64,000 nucleotides of DNA from an uncultured Bacteroidales bacterium (GCA_949296645.1 CASFPH010000010.1:1-64000); one strand, 5' to 3'. Shown: positions 8,150 through 17,699, counted from the first letter of the stretch. The notes: a model not told the origin generated them from the sequence alone. Numbers and translations are program-made.

Positions 8150-8157
8150 TATCTTTG
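8150..8157 (+). promoter_or_regulatory. -7 promoter element before small RNA candidate
   Basis: TATCTTTG fits TAnnTTTG. A TTG at 8125-8127 is 22 bp upstream, slightly long for a -33 element. It lies 7 bp after the spanin stop and just before a structured stretch ending in a terminator. Confidence 0.4.
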
Positions 8158-8162
8158 CAAAC

Positions 8163-8232
8163 ACATTGTTGCGAAAGCCCCGGAGTTGCACCGGGGTACA
8201 ATGTTAGCCCGGCATATTGTCGGGCTTTTTTG
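8163..8232 (+). ncRNA. Structured small RNA candidate at prophage end
   Basis: ACATTGT (8163-8169) pairs perfectly with ACAATGT (8198-8204) and encloses a second stem CCCCGG/CCGGGG (8178-8183/8191-8196), forming a two-tier hairpin. A terminator hairpin with a T run follows at once (8206-8231), and a promoter-like TATCTTTG stands just upstream. Together these outline a transcript of about 70 nt with no coding capacity. It may simply be the processed 3' end of the late operon mRNA. No known RNA family is recognised. Confidence 0.45.
8206..8232 (+). terminator. Intrinsic terminator at end of prophage late operon
   Basis: AGCCCG/CGGGCT 6-bp stem with a 9-nt loop followed by six T. It ends plus-strand transcription from the lysis genes before the tRNA. 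Confidence 0.75.
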
Positions 8233-8250
8233 TACACGATGGGCAAATAA

Positions 8251-8282
8251 AAAAAATGCCCGAAACCATGCGGAATCGGGCG
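8251..8282 (-). terminator. Terminator for tRNA-Phe transcript
   Basis: On the minus strand GCCCGA and TCGGGC (8258-8263/8276-8281) form a stem followed by a run of T (A tract 8250-8256 on the plus strand). It is placed to stop transcription leaving tRNA-Phe towards the prophage. Confidence 0.6.
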
Positions 8283-8286
8283 TTTT

Positions 8287-8309
8287 GTGTACAAATTCGT
8301 GTACAAATT
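8287..8309 (+). repeat. Pair of 11-bp direct repeats near the prophage/tRNA junction
   Basis: GTGTACAAATT occurs at 8287-8297 and 8299-8309, 12 bp apart, and an inverted TGTACAC lies at 8231-8237. Short direct repeats next to an attachment site are typical arm-type sites for a tyrosine integrase; that role is inferred. Confidence 0.35.
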
Positions 8310-8339
8310 TCGTAAATCATTGAAAATCAATGTTTATTG

Positions 8340-8412
8340 TGGTGCCACCAGGAATCGAACCGGGGACACAAGGATTTTCAGTCCTTTGCTCTACCAACTG
8401 AGCTATGGCACC
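8340..8412 (-). tRNA. tRNA-Phe (GAA)
   Basis: The minus strand folds into a full cloverleaf: acceptor GGTGCCA/TGGCACC, GGTTCGATTCC T-arm, and anticodon loop CTGAAAATC with anticodon GAA. CCA is not encoded. The 3' end faces the prophage, the usual arrangement when an integrase recombines in the 3' half of a tRNA gene. Confidence 0.95.
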
Positions 8413-8465
8413 GTTATTTTTCACCTCACGGTTTTGGATTCACACCTCGTTTCCGTTTGGGATTG

Positions 8466-8496
8466 CAAAGGTATGCAATTATTTTTATAATCCAAA
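8466..8496 (-). promoter_or_regulatory. tRNA-Phe promoter
   Basis: On the minus strand TTTG (8496-8493), 19 bp, TACCTTTG (8473-8466): an exact Bacteroidota promoter about 55 bp before the tRNA. Confidence 0.75.
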
Positions 8497-8525
8497 TTAT
8501 TCTTCAAAAATCTTCAAAAAAATCA

Positions 8526-8533
8526 TACTTTTG
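8526..8533 (+). promoter_or_regulatory. priA promoter -7 element
   Basis: TACTTTTG matches TAnnTTTG about 20 bp upstream of the priA GTG start, implying a very short leader. The -33 region is weak. Confidence 0.5.
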
Positions 8534-8553
8534 CATAGATAAAAATCATTGCG

Positions 8554-10620
8554 GTGGAGCGAAAAAAGAAGTTTTTCAAGGTTATCTTACCATTAAAATT
8601 TGAAGGTACAGCAACTTACTTTTTCAATGCTGACGACGGATATCTGAATCCTGGCACAAGAGTAAAGGTCGAGTTTGCAGGGAAAGTCTATTCCGGAGTT
8701 ATAGAAAGTGAAGATACTGCCCCCGAAATTTCTGAAGATAGGATAAGGGAAATCAACTGTCTCGAAGAACTTCCGCCCATCAAACCTGAAGAAATACTGT
8801 TCTGGAAGAACATTGCGGAATACTATATGTGCACAGTCGGCGAAGTGTTCAGGGCCGCATATCCTGCACAAAAGAAACTTACAAAAAAGGAAAGCGAGAC
8901 ATTCAATTCCGGCAGAGACATTATCTGCGGAAACAGCACATGCAGGAACGGGGAAACATTTTTCATACTCCCGACATTATCCGAAGAACAAAGTTCGGCT
9001 GCTGACAAGGCGAAGTCTTACTTTGCTGAAAAAAAGCCTGTACTTCTATACGGGGTTACCGGGTCAGGAAAAACCGAAATATACATGCACCTGGCAGCCG
9101 GAATGTTGAAAAAAGGCAAAAACGTACTCTTCATGCTGCCTGAAATTGCCATAAGCAGACAACTTTCGGCAAGACTTGAGGATGTATTCGGAGAAAAAGT
9201 GCTTGTCTATCATTCCGGACAGACCTCAAAAGAGAAAAGACGCATACAGATGCTGCTTTCGGAAAGCGGGAAAGAGGAAGAGGGGAAAAAAGCATATCTG
9301 ATACTAGGACTCCGTTCATCGGTTTTCCTTCCATATGCAAACCTGGGCCTCATAATCATTGACGAAGAACATGACTCATCCTACAAGCAGGAAGACCCGG
9401 CACCGAGATACAACGGCAGGGATGCCGCCATAATGCTAGGTAAAATACACGGAGCCGACATAATAATGGGTTCTGCTACACCTTCTTTCGAAAGCATATA
9501 CAACTGCCTGATCGGAAGATTCGGAATGGTAAGGCTCTTCAACAGATATCACGGGTCGGAAGATGCGGAAATAGAAATCATAGATACTATCAGAGCTGCA
9601 AAAAGAAAGGAAATGACAATGTCCTTCAGCAAAAGGCTCCTCGAAAAACTGGAAGAAACCGTCGGAAACGGTGAACAGGCTGTCATTTTCCGCAGCAGGA
9701 GGGCATACTCACCTCTTGTACAATGCTCACGCTGCGGATATATTCCCAAATGCCCTCACTGCAACGTACCGCTTACATACCACAAGTTCAGTAATTCACT
9801 TGACTGCCACTACTGCGGCATGAAAATCCGCTACAACACAATCTGCCCCGAATGTTCATCCCCTACCCTCATGGACAAAGGCTCCGGTACGGAAAAACTT
9901 GAAGAGGAACTTAGATCAGTATTTCCTGAAATGAGAATAGCCCGATACGACGCAGATATAACAAAAAGCAGAAAAGAGGAACAGCAGATTCTCAAATCCT
10001 TTTCAAGGCACGACACTGACGTGCTCATAGGCACACAGATGATAAGCAAAGGTTTCGACTTCAGCAATGTGACACTTGCCGCCATAATCAATGCCGACAC
10101 CATCATCGGGCAGAGCGACTTCAGAGCCGACGAAAGAGCCGTGCAGTTGATATCCCAGCTGCGTGGCAGGGCCGGAAGGCGCAGCAGAAAGGGAACTCTT
10201 GTAATACAGACAGCCCAGCCGCACAACAAGGTATTCCTCGACATTCTGAACGACAGGACCCATGAGGCAAGAAAGGAAAGCATTATGCGTTTCCTCAAGG
10301 AGAGAAAGGACTTCAACTATCCGCCATTCACAAGAGCTGTAAAAATTGTCATCAAGGATAACGTTCGCGAAAAGGACAAAATGGAAGAGACAGGACGCTT
10401 TATGGCATCCTGCCTCGAAAAAGAAGGATTTTCATTCAACGGTCCCTTCGCACCACCTTTGGAAATGATCGGCGGCAACAGCATTCTGAACCTCTGGATA
10501 TGGCTCAGGCGTGACAGCCGGCTTCAGGATAATAAAAGGAAAATATATTCAATCCTCAAGACGACCATAAAAGAAAAAAAATATCACGGAAACATCTATG
10601 CGGACGTAGACCCGCTATAA
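8554..10620 (+). CDS. priA: Primosomal protein N', replication restart helicase PriA
   Basis: PriA is the superfamily 2 helicase that recognises stalled forks and D-loops and reloads the replisome. The 688-residue protein has the N-terminal DNA-binding part, Walker A (GVTGSGKTE), the DEEH box, a GSATPS motif III, and between the helicase lobes the cysteine-rich zinc region (CSRCGYIPKCPHC, then CHYCG and CPEC) that marks PriA. The C-terminal helicase motifs follow (IGTQMISKGFDF, QLRGRAGR). Length is close to E. coli PriA (732). The start is GTG at 8554: an in-frame stop at 8536-8538 rules out a longer form and no ATG is near. The 3' end overlaps convergent lplA by 25 bp. It is the first host gene after the tRNA-Phe junction. 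Confidence 0.95.
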   Translation: MERKKKFFKVILPLKFEGTATYFFNADDGYLNPGTRVKVEFAGKVYSGVIESEDTAPEISEDRIREINCLEELPPIKPEEILFWKNIAEYYMCTVGEVFRAAYPAQKKLTKKESETFNSGRDIICGNSTCRNGETFFILPTLSEEQSSAADKAKSYFAEKKPVLLYGVTGSGKTEIYMHLAAGMLKKGKNVLFMLPEIAISRQLSARLEDVFGEKVLVYHSGQTSKEKRRIQMLLSESGKEEEGKKAYLILGLRSSVFLPYANLGLIIIDEEHDSSYKQEDPAPRYNGRDAAIMLGKIHGADIIMGSATPSFESIYNCLIGRFGMVRLFNRYHGSEDAEIEIIDTIRAAKRKEMTMSFSKRLLEKLEETVGNGEQAVIFRSRRAYSPLVQCSRCGYIPKCPHCNVPLTYHKFSNSLDCHYCGMKIRYNTICPECSSPTLMDKGSGTEKLEEELRSVFPEMRIARYDADITKSRKEEQQILKSFSRHDTDVLIGTQMISKGFDFSNVTLAAIINADTIIGQSDFRADERAVQLISQLRGRAGRRSRKGTLVIQTAQPHNKVFLDILNDRTHEARKESIMRFLKERKDFNYPPFTRAVKIVIKDNVREKDKMEETGRFMASCLEKEGFSFNGPFAPPLEMIGGNSILNLWIWLRRDSRLQDNKRKIYSILKTTIKEKKYHGNIYADVDPL

Positions 10621-11630
10621 TCGAAAATCAGCTCCATGAATTCCGCAACTTCAATGCCGTTGAAATAATCCGACAATGGATTGCCGCCCTTTCCTGACAG
10701 GGATACAAGAGCCGAAAGCACGGATTCCCTGTCAAAAGGCACTCCGGTAAGAGCCCGCTCTACGAATGAAGTATCTTCGGAAAAGAAATAATCCCCCCTT
10801 ATGGAGACATTATTCAGCCTGCCGTCTTCAATATCCGCAAAAAACTCATAGAGTCCGGAAGGAAATTTCCGCACATTGGATACGGAACACTTTGGAGACT
10901 TTCCGTAGTTCCACTCGTCGGTTATGTATTTTGAATTTCTGAGAGTATTTATCTCGGCCACCTGTTCCTGCGTAAAATCGTACATTGTATCGTCACCGTC
11001 ACCGCAACAGGAGGAAATATAACTGTAAAGATAATTCATGAAATCATCAATCGACATCGGAGACGGAAGATGGTCCGAAATATTCGTAACCCTTGCCCTG
11101 TTCGACTGCACGGCTTTCCCGACAAACTTTTCCGGACGGGTATTCAAGGCACCGGCCAGATCTCCCATGGAAGATGAGAAAAGCAGGGTACCATGCTGCA
11201 GCACCCTGTCCCCATGATAGGCAACAGCATTGCCTGAGAATTTCAACCCGTCTATAAGGAGGTCGTTACGGCCTTCAAGATATGCATTTACACCAAGACT
11301 TTTAAGAGCCGCAATAACAGGCGATGTAAACCTGCGGAACATTTCTCCCGTATCCTCTCCCTGTATACGCTTGTCCGCAAACGTAAAAAGGATATTACCC
11401 ATGTCATGGAAAACCGCCCCTCCGCCGCTGATTCTGCGTACGACCGGAACATTGTTCTCGTCTATGAATTTTCTGTTTATCTCGGCATGCGCGTTCTGGT
11501 AACGGCCAACGATTACAGCCTTTTCATTGCGCCACAATCTGAAAACGGGTCTGTCGAAATTCTTCAGAAGATACTCCTCCGCAGCCAGATTCCAGTACGG
11601 ATCGGTAACCTTGTCAATAATGTAAAGCAT
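10596..11630 (-). CDS. lplA: Lipoate-protein ligase A
   Basis: LplA activates free lipoate with ATP and attaches it to lysines of 2-oxoacid dehydrogenase and glycine-cleavage H proteins. The 344-residue protein has the family signatures: the N-terminal WRNEKAVIVGRYQNAHAEIN region and RRISGGGAVFHDMGN (about residues 65-80), where the Arg-Gly-Gly loop binds the adenylate, then a Lys-containing KFSGNA motif and a C-terminal accessory domain. It is the last gene of the long minus-strand operon from hpt, 23 bp after the S9 peptidase. Its stop lies inside the 3' end of priA. Confidence 0.92.
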   Translation of the reverse strand: MLYIIDKVTDPYWNLAAEEYLLKNFDRPVFRLWRNEKAVIVGRYQNAHAEINRKFIDENNVPVVRRISGGGAVFHDMGNILFTFADKRIQGEDTGEMFRRFTSPVIAALKSLGVNAYLEGRNDLLIDGLKFSGNAVAYHGDRVLQHGTLLFSSSMGDLAGALNTRPEKFVGKAVQSNRARVTNISDHLPSPMSIDDFMNYLYSYISSCCGDGDDTMYDFTQEQVAEINTLRNSKYITDEWNYGKSPKCSVSNVRKFPSGLYEFFADIEDGRLNNVSIRGDYFFSEDTSFVERALTGVPFDRESVLSALVSLSGKGGNPLSDYFNGIEVAEFMELIFDYSGSTSA

Positions 11631-11653
11631 AAATATTTCAGTTAAATTATAAA

Positions 11654-14344
11654 TCAGTATCCCAGATCAAAATCGCTGTCTACCGCAGGCACCCCTTCAC
11701 TCATCCATACAGGCATAGGTTCACCCTTCAGATAATGATTGAAGAACTGGAACATGCGTTTCTGGAAATCTACCCTGTTTGCCAGACGCATAGGCCAGTG
11801 CGGCTCCCCCGTATAGTTAAGCATCCATGCCGGTTTCTGAAGCCTCTTCAATGCTATGAAAAACTCTATTCCCTGATACCACGGAACATGTCCGTCCTGA
11901 TCATTGTGCATTATAAGAACTGGTGTAGTCACCTTGTTCATCTCAAGCAGCGGGGAATTTTCCATATACAGAAGAGGCTCCTCCCATATATTGGCCCCTA
12001 TCCTGCTCTGCCCGTGTTCATACTGCATGGACCTGTTCTTACCCGAACCCCATCTTATTCCGCCGTAGGCACTGAACATGTTCACAACCGGAGCACCGGA
12101 TTCTATGGCTGCGAAAAGATCGGTTTTTGTGGAAAGATACGCTGTCTGATAACCGCCCCAACTGTGTCCCTGAGCACCTATTGCATTCTTGTCCGCAATA
12201 CCCTCATCTATAAGCATCATTATCCCCGGCATTATGCAATTGTAGCAGCTTTCTCCAGGATAACCGTCCACATACCTTATATCAGGATTGAAAACTATAT
12301 ATCCGTTGCTGAGATATAGATGATAATCTATTGTAGAACGTCCGGGTTCAGGCATGCGGTAGTTTCTCAATGTATTGGAATATCTCTCGTAAAAGTTGAC
12401 TATCATCGGATATTTTCTTGAAGGATCATAATTCTCAGGTTTGAAAAGCATCCCCTCCAGTTCCACTCCGTCGAGTGATGTCCACCTCACAATCTCGCCG
12501 CTGCCCCAGATGAATTCTTCCTGCTGGGAAATACCGTCGGTCAGACGCACTGGATTCCTGAAATCAGTACCGGACAGATATACGTCAGGATATACCTCAA
12601 AGTTTTCCCTGGTGAAAATCACCTTGTCCGCTTTCTCAGCCTTTAACATTCCGGAATACTTATAATCGCCTGACACGGCAGGTTCCGGCGCCTTTTTGCC
12701 ATCCAGTTTCGAAAAGGCGTAAAGTATGTTCTTCGAATCTTCATAAAATGAAGAAAGAATATTTTTTTTACCGAGGATTACATAATCTTTGTCCTCTTCC
12801 GGATTTGCCAAAGAATACGATATTCTCTCCTTTCTTCCGTTTACGGTAAGGTTGAGAGGCTTCTCTGAATTATCTGGAGAAAATCTGAATATGTCGTACC
12901 TGTCCTTCAGAAGAATATACCTGTCATCTTCCGTCCAGCCTTCGCAGCCGTATGCGCCGGGATAATCAGGAACATCATTTTCTTCATCCCATGCAGCAAA
13001 AGTATCAGGACGGGTAAGGCGGAATTCCTCGCCTGTCTGCCAGCATCTGCTGAACCAGCTGCTGTCGGCATCGCTGTACCAGTAAAGATATTTCCCTCCG
13101 GGAGAAAAAGAATAATTGTTGCGGCTGTCCATTTTTATAAGCCTGCGTTCTCCCGTATCAAGATTCACAGAATAGATATCATACCTCTTGCGGCCAGTCC
13201 ACATGCTCTCGGTATCATACGGGGCAGTAGTATACAATATGGCAGCAGGGCCGTTCCCTTCGCATGCGATTTTTACAGACGGAAGTTCCATGTCAGCCAA
13301 CTGTACGGTCTTTCCGGACGCAATATTATAAACCGCACGATATGTACGCTTCAACTCGCGGCTTTTGTCATATATCTGCTGCGTATATTGTACCTTCTCA
13401 TCCCATTTCCAGATCTGTACACCTGGAAAATCCTCAGGAAGCACAGAAGGGTCCCTTTCACGGGAAGCTGGAGCAGTACCGAAATACAGCCTTTGCCCGT
13501 CTTCCGAAAAACTCAGGGAACCGTTCATGCTTACGAAAAACCCTTCAGGGAAAACGGATTCGGAAGGTTTTACGACCTCTACGGCCGAATTACCCCCGTC
13601 CGAAATATAAACCGATGTATTTTTGCCTGCATTTTTCTTGTCCGCACTGAAAAGATACGCCAGCCGGCTTCCGTCTCCGCTGAAAACTACATGAGCATAT
13701 GTACCCTTTTTGTCGGATATCGTTTTCCGACCCCCATTCGGAGAATAGACATACAGCAAAGAATCGGAAACGAAATAAAGCAATCCGCCTTTCTCTGAAA
13801 ATCCGAAATCCGACACTGCCGGAAACGAAACTTCCCCGGATTTTCCGGCAAGTCTTATATACAGGTCCTTTACTTTTGCACTGCCCTTCTGATAGGCCAT
13901 GATATCCGCATCAGGACAAACCCTGTATGAAGCTATGGAATCTATTGTTTCCGAACTTCCTGTTTTCAGATCATAGATCAGAAGTGAATTCACCGGCATC
14001 TTCTTCTTGTCCGTTCCCGCTTTTTTAAGCCTGGCTACTGTATCAGCATACGGGAGCATGGTTACATAGATTTCCGAGGAGGAATAGGAAAAATCAGCCG
14101 TACCGGCAGGGGAAAAGGTCTTAACCTGTTTTCCTTTGTCTGAAAAAAGCAGAACGGATGCATCACCTTTCCAAGGTTCCATCCTGCATAAAACCCATTT
14201 GCCGTCGGCGGAAATATCCTTTGACGAAATACGCTTCCATGAGACCACATCATCCCATGTCATAGGCTTTTTCTCCTGTACCTCGCTTGCAAATACATAA
14301 ACGAAAGACAGGGAAAGCATCAAACTGAATAATATTTTTTTCAT
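11654..14344 (-). CDS. Secreted S9 family prolyl oligopeptidase-like peptidase
   Basis: An 896-residue serine peptidase with an N-terminal signal peptide ([19 protein letters not shown]), a long beta-propeller-like region (residues about 30-600) and a C-terminal alpha/beta hydrolase domain. The nucleophile motif is GHSWGG near residue 728; the catalytic Asp is in NDQDGHVP near 815 and the His in GEPHWP near 848. This is the layout of dipeptidyl-peptidase IV/acylaminoacyl-peptidase relatives, which in periplasmic or outer-membrane form trim dietary or mucosal peptides. Substrate specificity cannot be read from sequence alone. It overlaps the PAP2 gene by 4 bp (ATGA), so the two are translationally coupled. 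Confidence 0.88.
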   Translation of the reverse strand: MKKILFSLMLSLSFVYVFASEVQEKKPMTWDDVVSWKRISSKDISADGKWVLCRMEPWKGDASVLLFSDKGKQVKTFSPAGTADFSYSSSEIYVTMLPYADTVARLKKAGTDKKKMPVNSLLIYDLKTGSSETIDSIASYRVCPDADIMAYQKGSAKVKDLYIRLAGKSGEVSFPAVSDFGFSEKGGLLYFVSDSLLYVYSPNGGRKTISDKKGTYAHVVFSGDGSRLAYLFSADKKNAGKNTSVYISDGGNSAVEVVKPSESVFPEGFFVSMNGSLSFSEDGQRLYFGTAPASRERDPSVLPEDFPGVQIWKWDEKVQYTQQIYDKSRELKRTYRAVYNIASGKTVQLADMELPSVKIACEGNGPAAILYTTAPYDTESMWTGRKRYDIYSVNLDTGERRLIKMDSRNNYSFSPGGKYLYWYSDADSSWFSRCWQTGEEFRLTRPDTFAAWDEENDVPDYPGAYGCEGWTEDDRYILLKDRYDIFRFSPDNSEKPLNLTVNGRKERISYSLANPEEDKDYVILGKKNILSSFYEDSKNILYAFSKLDGKKAPEPAVSGDYKYSGMLKAEKADKVIFTRENFEVYPDVYLSGTDFRNPVRLTDGISQQEEFIWGSGEIVRWTSLDGVELEGMLFKPENYDPSRKYPMIVNFYERYSNTLRNYRMPEPGRSTIDYHLYLSNGYIVFNPDIRYVDGYPGESCYNCIMPGIMMLIDEGIADKNAIGAQGHSWGGYQTAYLSTKTDLFAAIESGAPVVNMFSAYGGIRWGSGKNRSMQYEHGQSRIGANIWEEPLLYMENSPLLEMNKVTTPVLIMHNDQDGHVPWYQGIEFFIALKRLQKPAWMLNYTGEPHWPMRLANRVDFQKRMFQFFNHYLKGEPMPVWMSEGVPAVDSDFDLGY

Positions 14345-14943
14345 TGTTCAAGAATTTTGGTTTTTCGGATCAACATGTCAATCACTGCAATTACGACCCA
14401 CGCTGCCGCAATTCCGGCAATGGCTCCGGTTACCACGTCCAGCGGATAATGCTTACCAACATATATCCTGCTGTACGAAACAAGTATAGCCCAAAAGAGT
14501 ACAATTACCGAATACCAACGTCTTTTCACGTAGTGCATGGTAAATACAGCTATGGCAAATACATTTGCCGCATGACTCGAATAAAAGCCGTACTCTCCTC
14601 CACTCCCTTCCAGAAGTCTTACGATACCTTCCATAGAAGGTTCATGACACGGACGGGGACGACATACGATATTCTTTATCTGAAAAGAAACGGCGTCGCT
14701 TATCGCGAATACGGCAATTGCTCCCGCAAGGAACAAAAAGCCCTTTCTGAAATCATATGCCCCGGCTCTGCACATGCTGCCTCCGCCTTTCCTGTAAAAA
14801 AGCATGAAAAGCATGAACAGATAAAGCGGTATCCAGGTCAGCTTTCCGGAAGCAAAGACCATTATACCATCAAAAAAATCACTGTTCAGACCATTGAGTG
14901 TCACGAACAGTGATCTGTCATACTCAAGAATTCTTTCAATCAT
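14341..14943 (-). CDS. PAP2 family membrane phosphatase
   Basis: A 200-residue integral membrane protein with the three PAP2 phosphatase motifs: KxxxxxxRP (KNIVCRPRP, near residue 90), a SSHA box (the PSGH motif, near 120) and [12 protein letters not shown] (near 160). About five or six transmembrane helices surround them. Small bacterial PAP2 proteins dephosphorylate undecaprenyl pyrophosphate, phosphatidic acid or lipid A; which one applies here is unknown. The gene overlaps obg by 8 bp and the peptidase by 4 bp, inside one operon. Confidence 0.85.
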   Translation of the reverse strand: MIERILEYDRSLFVTLNGLNSDFFDGIMVFASGKLTWIPLYLFMLFMLFYRKGGGSMCRAGAYDFRKGFLFLAGAIAVFAISDAVSFQIKNIVCRPRPCHEPSMEGIVRLLEGSGGEYGFYSSHAANVFAIAVFTMHYVKRRWYSVIVLFWAILVSYSRIYVGKHYPLDVVTGAIAGIAAAWVVIAVIDMLIRKTKILEQ

Positions 14944-15946
14944 TTTGAAGATCTTTTCTGTTGAGACTGTCCCACAGGATATCCTTAAGTTCCTTTATAC
15001 CTTCCCCTGTTACCGAAGATATGAAAACCGTCCTTATCTTTCTCGGAAGATGCCGTCTGATTTCCGATTTAAGTTCATCATCAAGCATGTCGGACTTGGA
15101 TACCGCAAGGACCCGATCCTTGTCAAGCAGTTCCGGATTATACTGTTTCAGTTCGTTCAGCAGTATCTTGTACTCGCCGTTGATATCCTTGCTGTCTGCC
15201 GGTACAAGAAAGAGCAGCATGGAATTTCTTTCGATATGTCTCAGGAATCTCAATCCCAGTCCCCTGCCCTCGTGAGCACCTTCTATTATACCTGGAATGT
15301 CGGCCATTACGAAAGACTTGTCCTCATAATAGCTCACAATCCCGAGATTAGGTTCGAGAGTCGTGAAGGCATAATCCGCAATCTTGGGTCTTGCTGCCGA
15401 GACTACAGACAGCAAAGTCGATTTTCCAGCGTTGGGAAAGCCGACAAGTCCCACATCGGCCAGAACCTTAAGCTCAAGGATGAACCATCCTTCAGATCCA
15501 GGTTCTCCCGGCTGGGCATATCTCGGTGTCTGGTTCGTAGCAGACTTGAAATAGGCATTTCCCAAACCGCCACGACCTCCTTTCACAAGGATTTTTTCTT
15601 CGCCGTCCTCCGTTATCTCAAACAGCATTTCCCCTGTATCCGCATCTCTTGCCACCGTACCGAGAGGGACGTCAAGATAAATATCCGCGCCGTTGGCACC
15701 CTTGCACAATGCCCCGCTGCCAGCTTCACCATGTTCTGCCTTTATATGTTTCCTGTACCTCAAATGGATCAGAGTCCAGTACTGGCTGTTTCCCCTCAGA
15801 ATAATATGTCCGCCTCTGCCGCCGTCACCTCCGTCAGGACCGCCCTTTGCAATATACTTTTCACGGTGAAGATGCATGGAGCCGTTGCCTCCATTGCCGG
15901 AAGCACAGAAAATCTTCACATAATCTACGAAATTCGACCCTGCCAT
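14936..15946 (-). CDS. obg: GTPase Obg/CgtA
   Basis: Obg is an essential GTPase in large ribosomal subunit maturation and the stringent response. The 336-residue protein has the glycine-rich Obg fold at the N-terminus ([10 protein letters not shown], then [21 protein letters not shown]) and a G domain with G1 [10 protein letters not shown]3 [16 protein letters not shown] and an SKSD G4-type motif. The acidic C-terminal extension is short. Its ATG overlaps the adk stop (TAATG), so it is coupled to adk. Confidence 0.96.
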   Translation of the reverse strand: MAGSNFVDYVKIFCASGNGGNGSMHLHREKYIAKGGPDGGDGGRGGHIILRGNSQYWTLIHLRYRKHIKAEHGEAGSGALCKGANGADIYLDVPLGTVARDADTGEMLFEITEDGEEKILVKGGRGGLGNAYFKSATNQTPRYAQPGEPGSEGWFILELKVLADVGLVGFPNAGKSTLLSVVSAARPKIADYAFTTLEPNLGIVSYYEDKSFVMADIPGIIEGAHEGRGLGLRFLRHIERNSMLLFLVPADSKDINGEYKILLNELKQYNPELLDKDRVLAVSKSDMLDDELKSEIRRHLPRKIRTVFISSVTGEGIKELKDILWDSLNRKDLQND

Positions 15947-16512
15947 TATCCAACAAGTTTGCTTATCGAACCGAACACTTCTTCTATCGTTCCTGTCCCG
16001 TCAACTTCATGATATTTGCCGCATTCCTTGTAATAGGCTATAAGCGGCTCTGTTTTCGAATGGTAAGTCGTTATCCTGTTCTTTATAACTTCAGGTTCAG
16101 CATCATCCTTCCTGTTTTCTATTTCAGCGCGATGCCTTATCCTTTCATAGATCATCACGTCAGGAATCATTATCGACAGGACGCTTTCCACAGAAAACTT
16201 TCTGGCTGAAAGCATTGTATCCAGAGCTTCAGCCTGTGCTATCGTACGTGGGAAGCCGTCAAACAGGAAACCGCTTACGTGAGGATTGGAATCTATTTCC
16301 GATTCTATTATGGAAATCATGGTCTTGTCGTCAATAAGTTCACCCTTGTCGATTATCTTCTGTACAATCTTTCCCAGTTCAGAACCCTTTGCAATCTCAT
16401 TTCTGAGCAGTTCGCCCGTGGAAATATGCTTTAGATTGAACTTGTCAACAAGCAACTTGGCCTGAGTGCCCTTGCCGGCACCCGGAGGACCGAACAACAA
16501 ATAGAATTTCAT
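15946..16512 (-). CDS. adk: Adenylate kinase
   Basis: Adk interconverts ATP + AMP and 2 ADP. I set the start at ATG 16512 ([16 protein letters not shown]), giving 188 residues; the frame extends to 16554 but that overlaps the end of hpt, and the P-loop normally sits right at the N-terminus. Motifs: P-loop GPPGAGKGT at about 7-15, AMP-binding STGELLR, GFPRT near 85, and a short LID without zinc cysteines. The start is A/T-rich with no Shine-Dalgarno, as is usual here. It lies between hpt (28-bp gap) and obg (1-bp overlap). Confidence 0.95.
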   Translation of the reverse strand: MKFYLLFGPPGAGKGTQAKLLVDKFNLKHISTGELLRNEIAKGSELGKIVQKIIDKGELIDDKTMISIIESEIDSNPHVSGFLFDGFPRTIAQAEALDTMLSARKFSVESVLSIMIPDVMIYERIRHRAEIENRKDDAEPEVIKNRITTYHSKTEPLIAYYKECGKYHEVDGTGTIEEVFGSISKLVG

Positions 16513-16540
16513 GTATTTATAATTTAATGTATTAAACAGG

Positions 16541-17083
16541 TTATTCGGCATCAATCACATATATATCCCTGTACTGACGCCCGAGTTCATCATAGTCGAG
16601 TCCGAAACCGACAATGAAATCATTTGGTATTTCAATAGCCGGATAGTTTATTTTCACATCCTTCCTGTAGGAATCAGGCTTGAACAGAAGAGTACAGACC
16701 TTTACATCCGCAGCTCCCGCCTCACGCAGCAGGGTATCCATCTTCTCGATTGTATTGCCCGTATCTACGATATCCTCCACGATAACCACGGTCCTGCCCT
16801 TTACGTCCTTGTTGAGACCGATAAGCTGACTGATTTTTCCGGTGGATGAAGTTCCGCTGTAGGAGGACATCTTGACGAATGATATTTCAGACTGCACTTC
16901 AACACGCTGGATGAGTTCCGCCGCAAACATGAACGACCCGTTCAGGACACTAAGAAAGAGAGGGCATTCAACATCCTTGAGATCATTGTTCAATTTTTCT
17001 GCCACCTTCTCTATCGCACTTATTATATCCCTGTACGGAATCATTTTACGGAATGTTTTATCGTGAAGTCTTATCTTTTCCAT
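16541..17083 (-). CDS. hpt: Hypoxanthine phosphoribosyltransferase
   Basis: Purine salvage enzyme joining hypoxanthine (or guanine) to PRPP. The 180-residue protein has the PRPP-binding loop VVIVEDIVDTGNTI (about residues 96-109), the flexible-loop SYSGTSSTGK region, and the C-terminal base-binding FIVGFGLDYDELGR. First gene of the operon hpt-adk-obg-PAP2-S9-lplA; divergent from purE across a 77-bp promoter region, grouping two purine genes. Confidence 0.94.
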   Translation of the reverse strand: MEKIRLHDKTFRKMIPYRDIISAIEKVAEKLNNDLKDVECPLFLSVLNGSFMFAAELIQRVEVQSEISFVKMSSYSGTSSTGKISQLIGLNKDVKGRTVVIVEDIVDTGNTIEKMDTLLREAGAADVKVCTLLFKPDSYRKDVKINYPAIEIPNDFIVGFGLDYDELGRQYRDIYVIDAE

Positions 17084-17102
17084 GATATTAAAAATTATCG
17101 TG

Positions 17103-17123
17103 TAACTTTGCTATGCGAAAATA
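17103..17123. promoter_or_regulatory. Divergent hpt/purE promoter region
   Basis: On the plus strand TAACTTTG (17103-17110) fits the -7 consensus and would serve purE. On the minus strand TATTTTCG (17123-17116), one mismatch from consensus, could serve hpt. The two overlap closely enough for co-regulation. Confidence 0.45.
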
Positions 17124-17160
17124 CAATTAAATTTCATTTAAACCGAATATATTTTTCAAT

Positions 17161-17673
17161 ATGAAACCACTTGTAAGCATTATCATGGGCAGCACGTCTG
17201 ACCTGAAAATCATGAAGCAGGCCGCAGAATTTCTCGACCAGATGCAGATACCGTTTGAAATCAACGCGTTATCGGCACACAGGGTTCCGGAACAGGTCGT
17301 AGAATTCGCAAAGGGAGCAAAGGAAAGGGGCATAAAGGTAATCATTGCAGGAGCAGGCGGAGCAGCACACCTGCCTGGCGTGATAGCAGCCCTCACACCG
17401 CTGCCGGTAATAGGCGTGCCTATCAAATCATCTAATTCAATAGACGGATGGGACTCCATACTGTCCATACTTCAGATGCCGTCGGGAATACCTGTTGCTA
17501 CCGTAGCTCTTGACGGAGCAAAAAATGCCGCCATACTCGCACTTCAGATAATGGCTACCGGGGACGAAAAGCTCATGGAAAAAATGATCACATTCAAATC
17601 GGAACTCGCATCAAAGATCAAAAAGGCAAACGAAGAACTTGCCGAAATAAAATACGAGCACAAGACAAACTGA
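17161..17673 (+). CDS. purE: N5-carboxyaminoimidazole ribonucleotide mutase PurE
   Basis: PurE class I converts N5-CAIR to CAIR in de novo purine synthesis. The 170-residue protein has GSTSDL near the N-terminus, the SAHRVPE loop (about residues 39-45), the glycine-rich GAGGAAHLPGVIAA and a conserved QMPSGIPVATVA segment. Length is normal. Divergent from hpt. The next plus-strand gene starts about 115 bp later with a hairpin between. Confidence 0.96.
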   Translation: MKPLVSIIMGSTSDLKIMKQAAEFLDQMQIPFEINALSAHRVPEQVVEFAKGAKERGIKVIIAGAGGAAHLPGVIAALTPLPVIGVPIKSSNSIDGWDSILSILQMPSGIPVATVALDGAKNAAILALQIMATGDEKLMEKMITFKSELASKIKKANEELAEIKYEHKTN

Positions 17674-17699
17674 AACGGATAAAATAAATGAAGGAGGTG

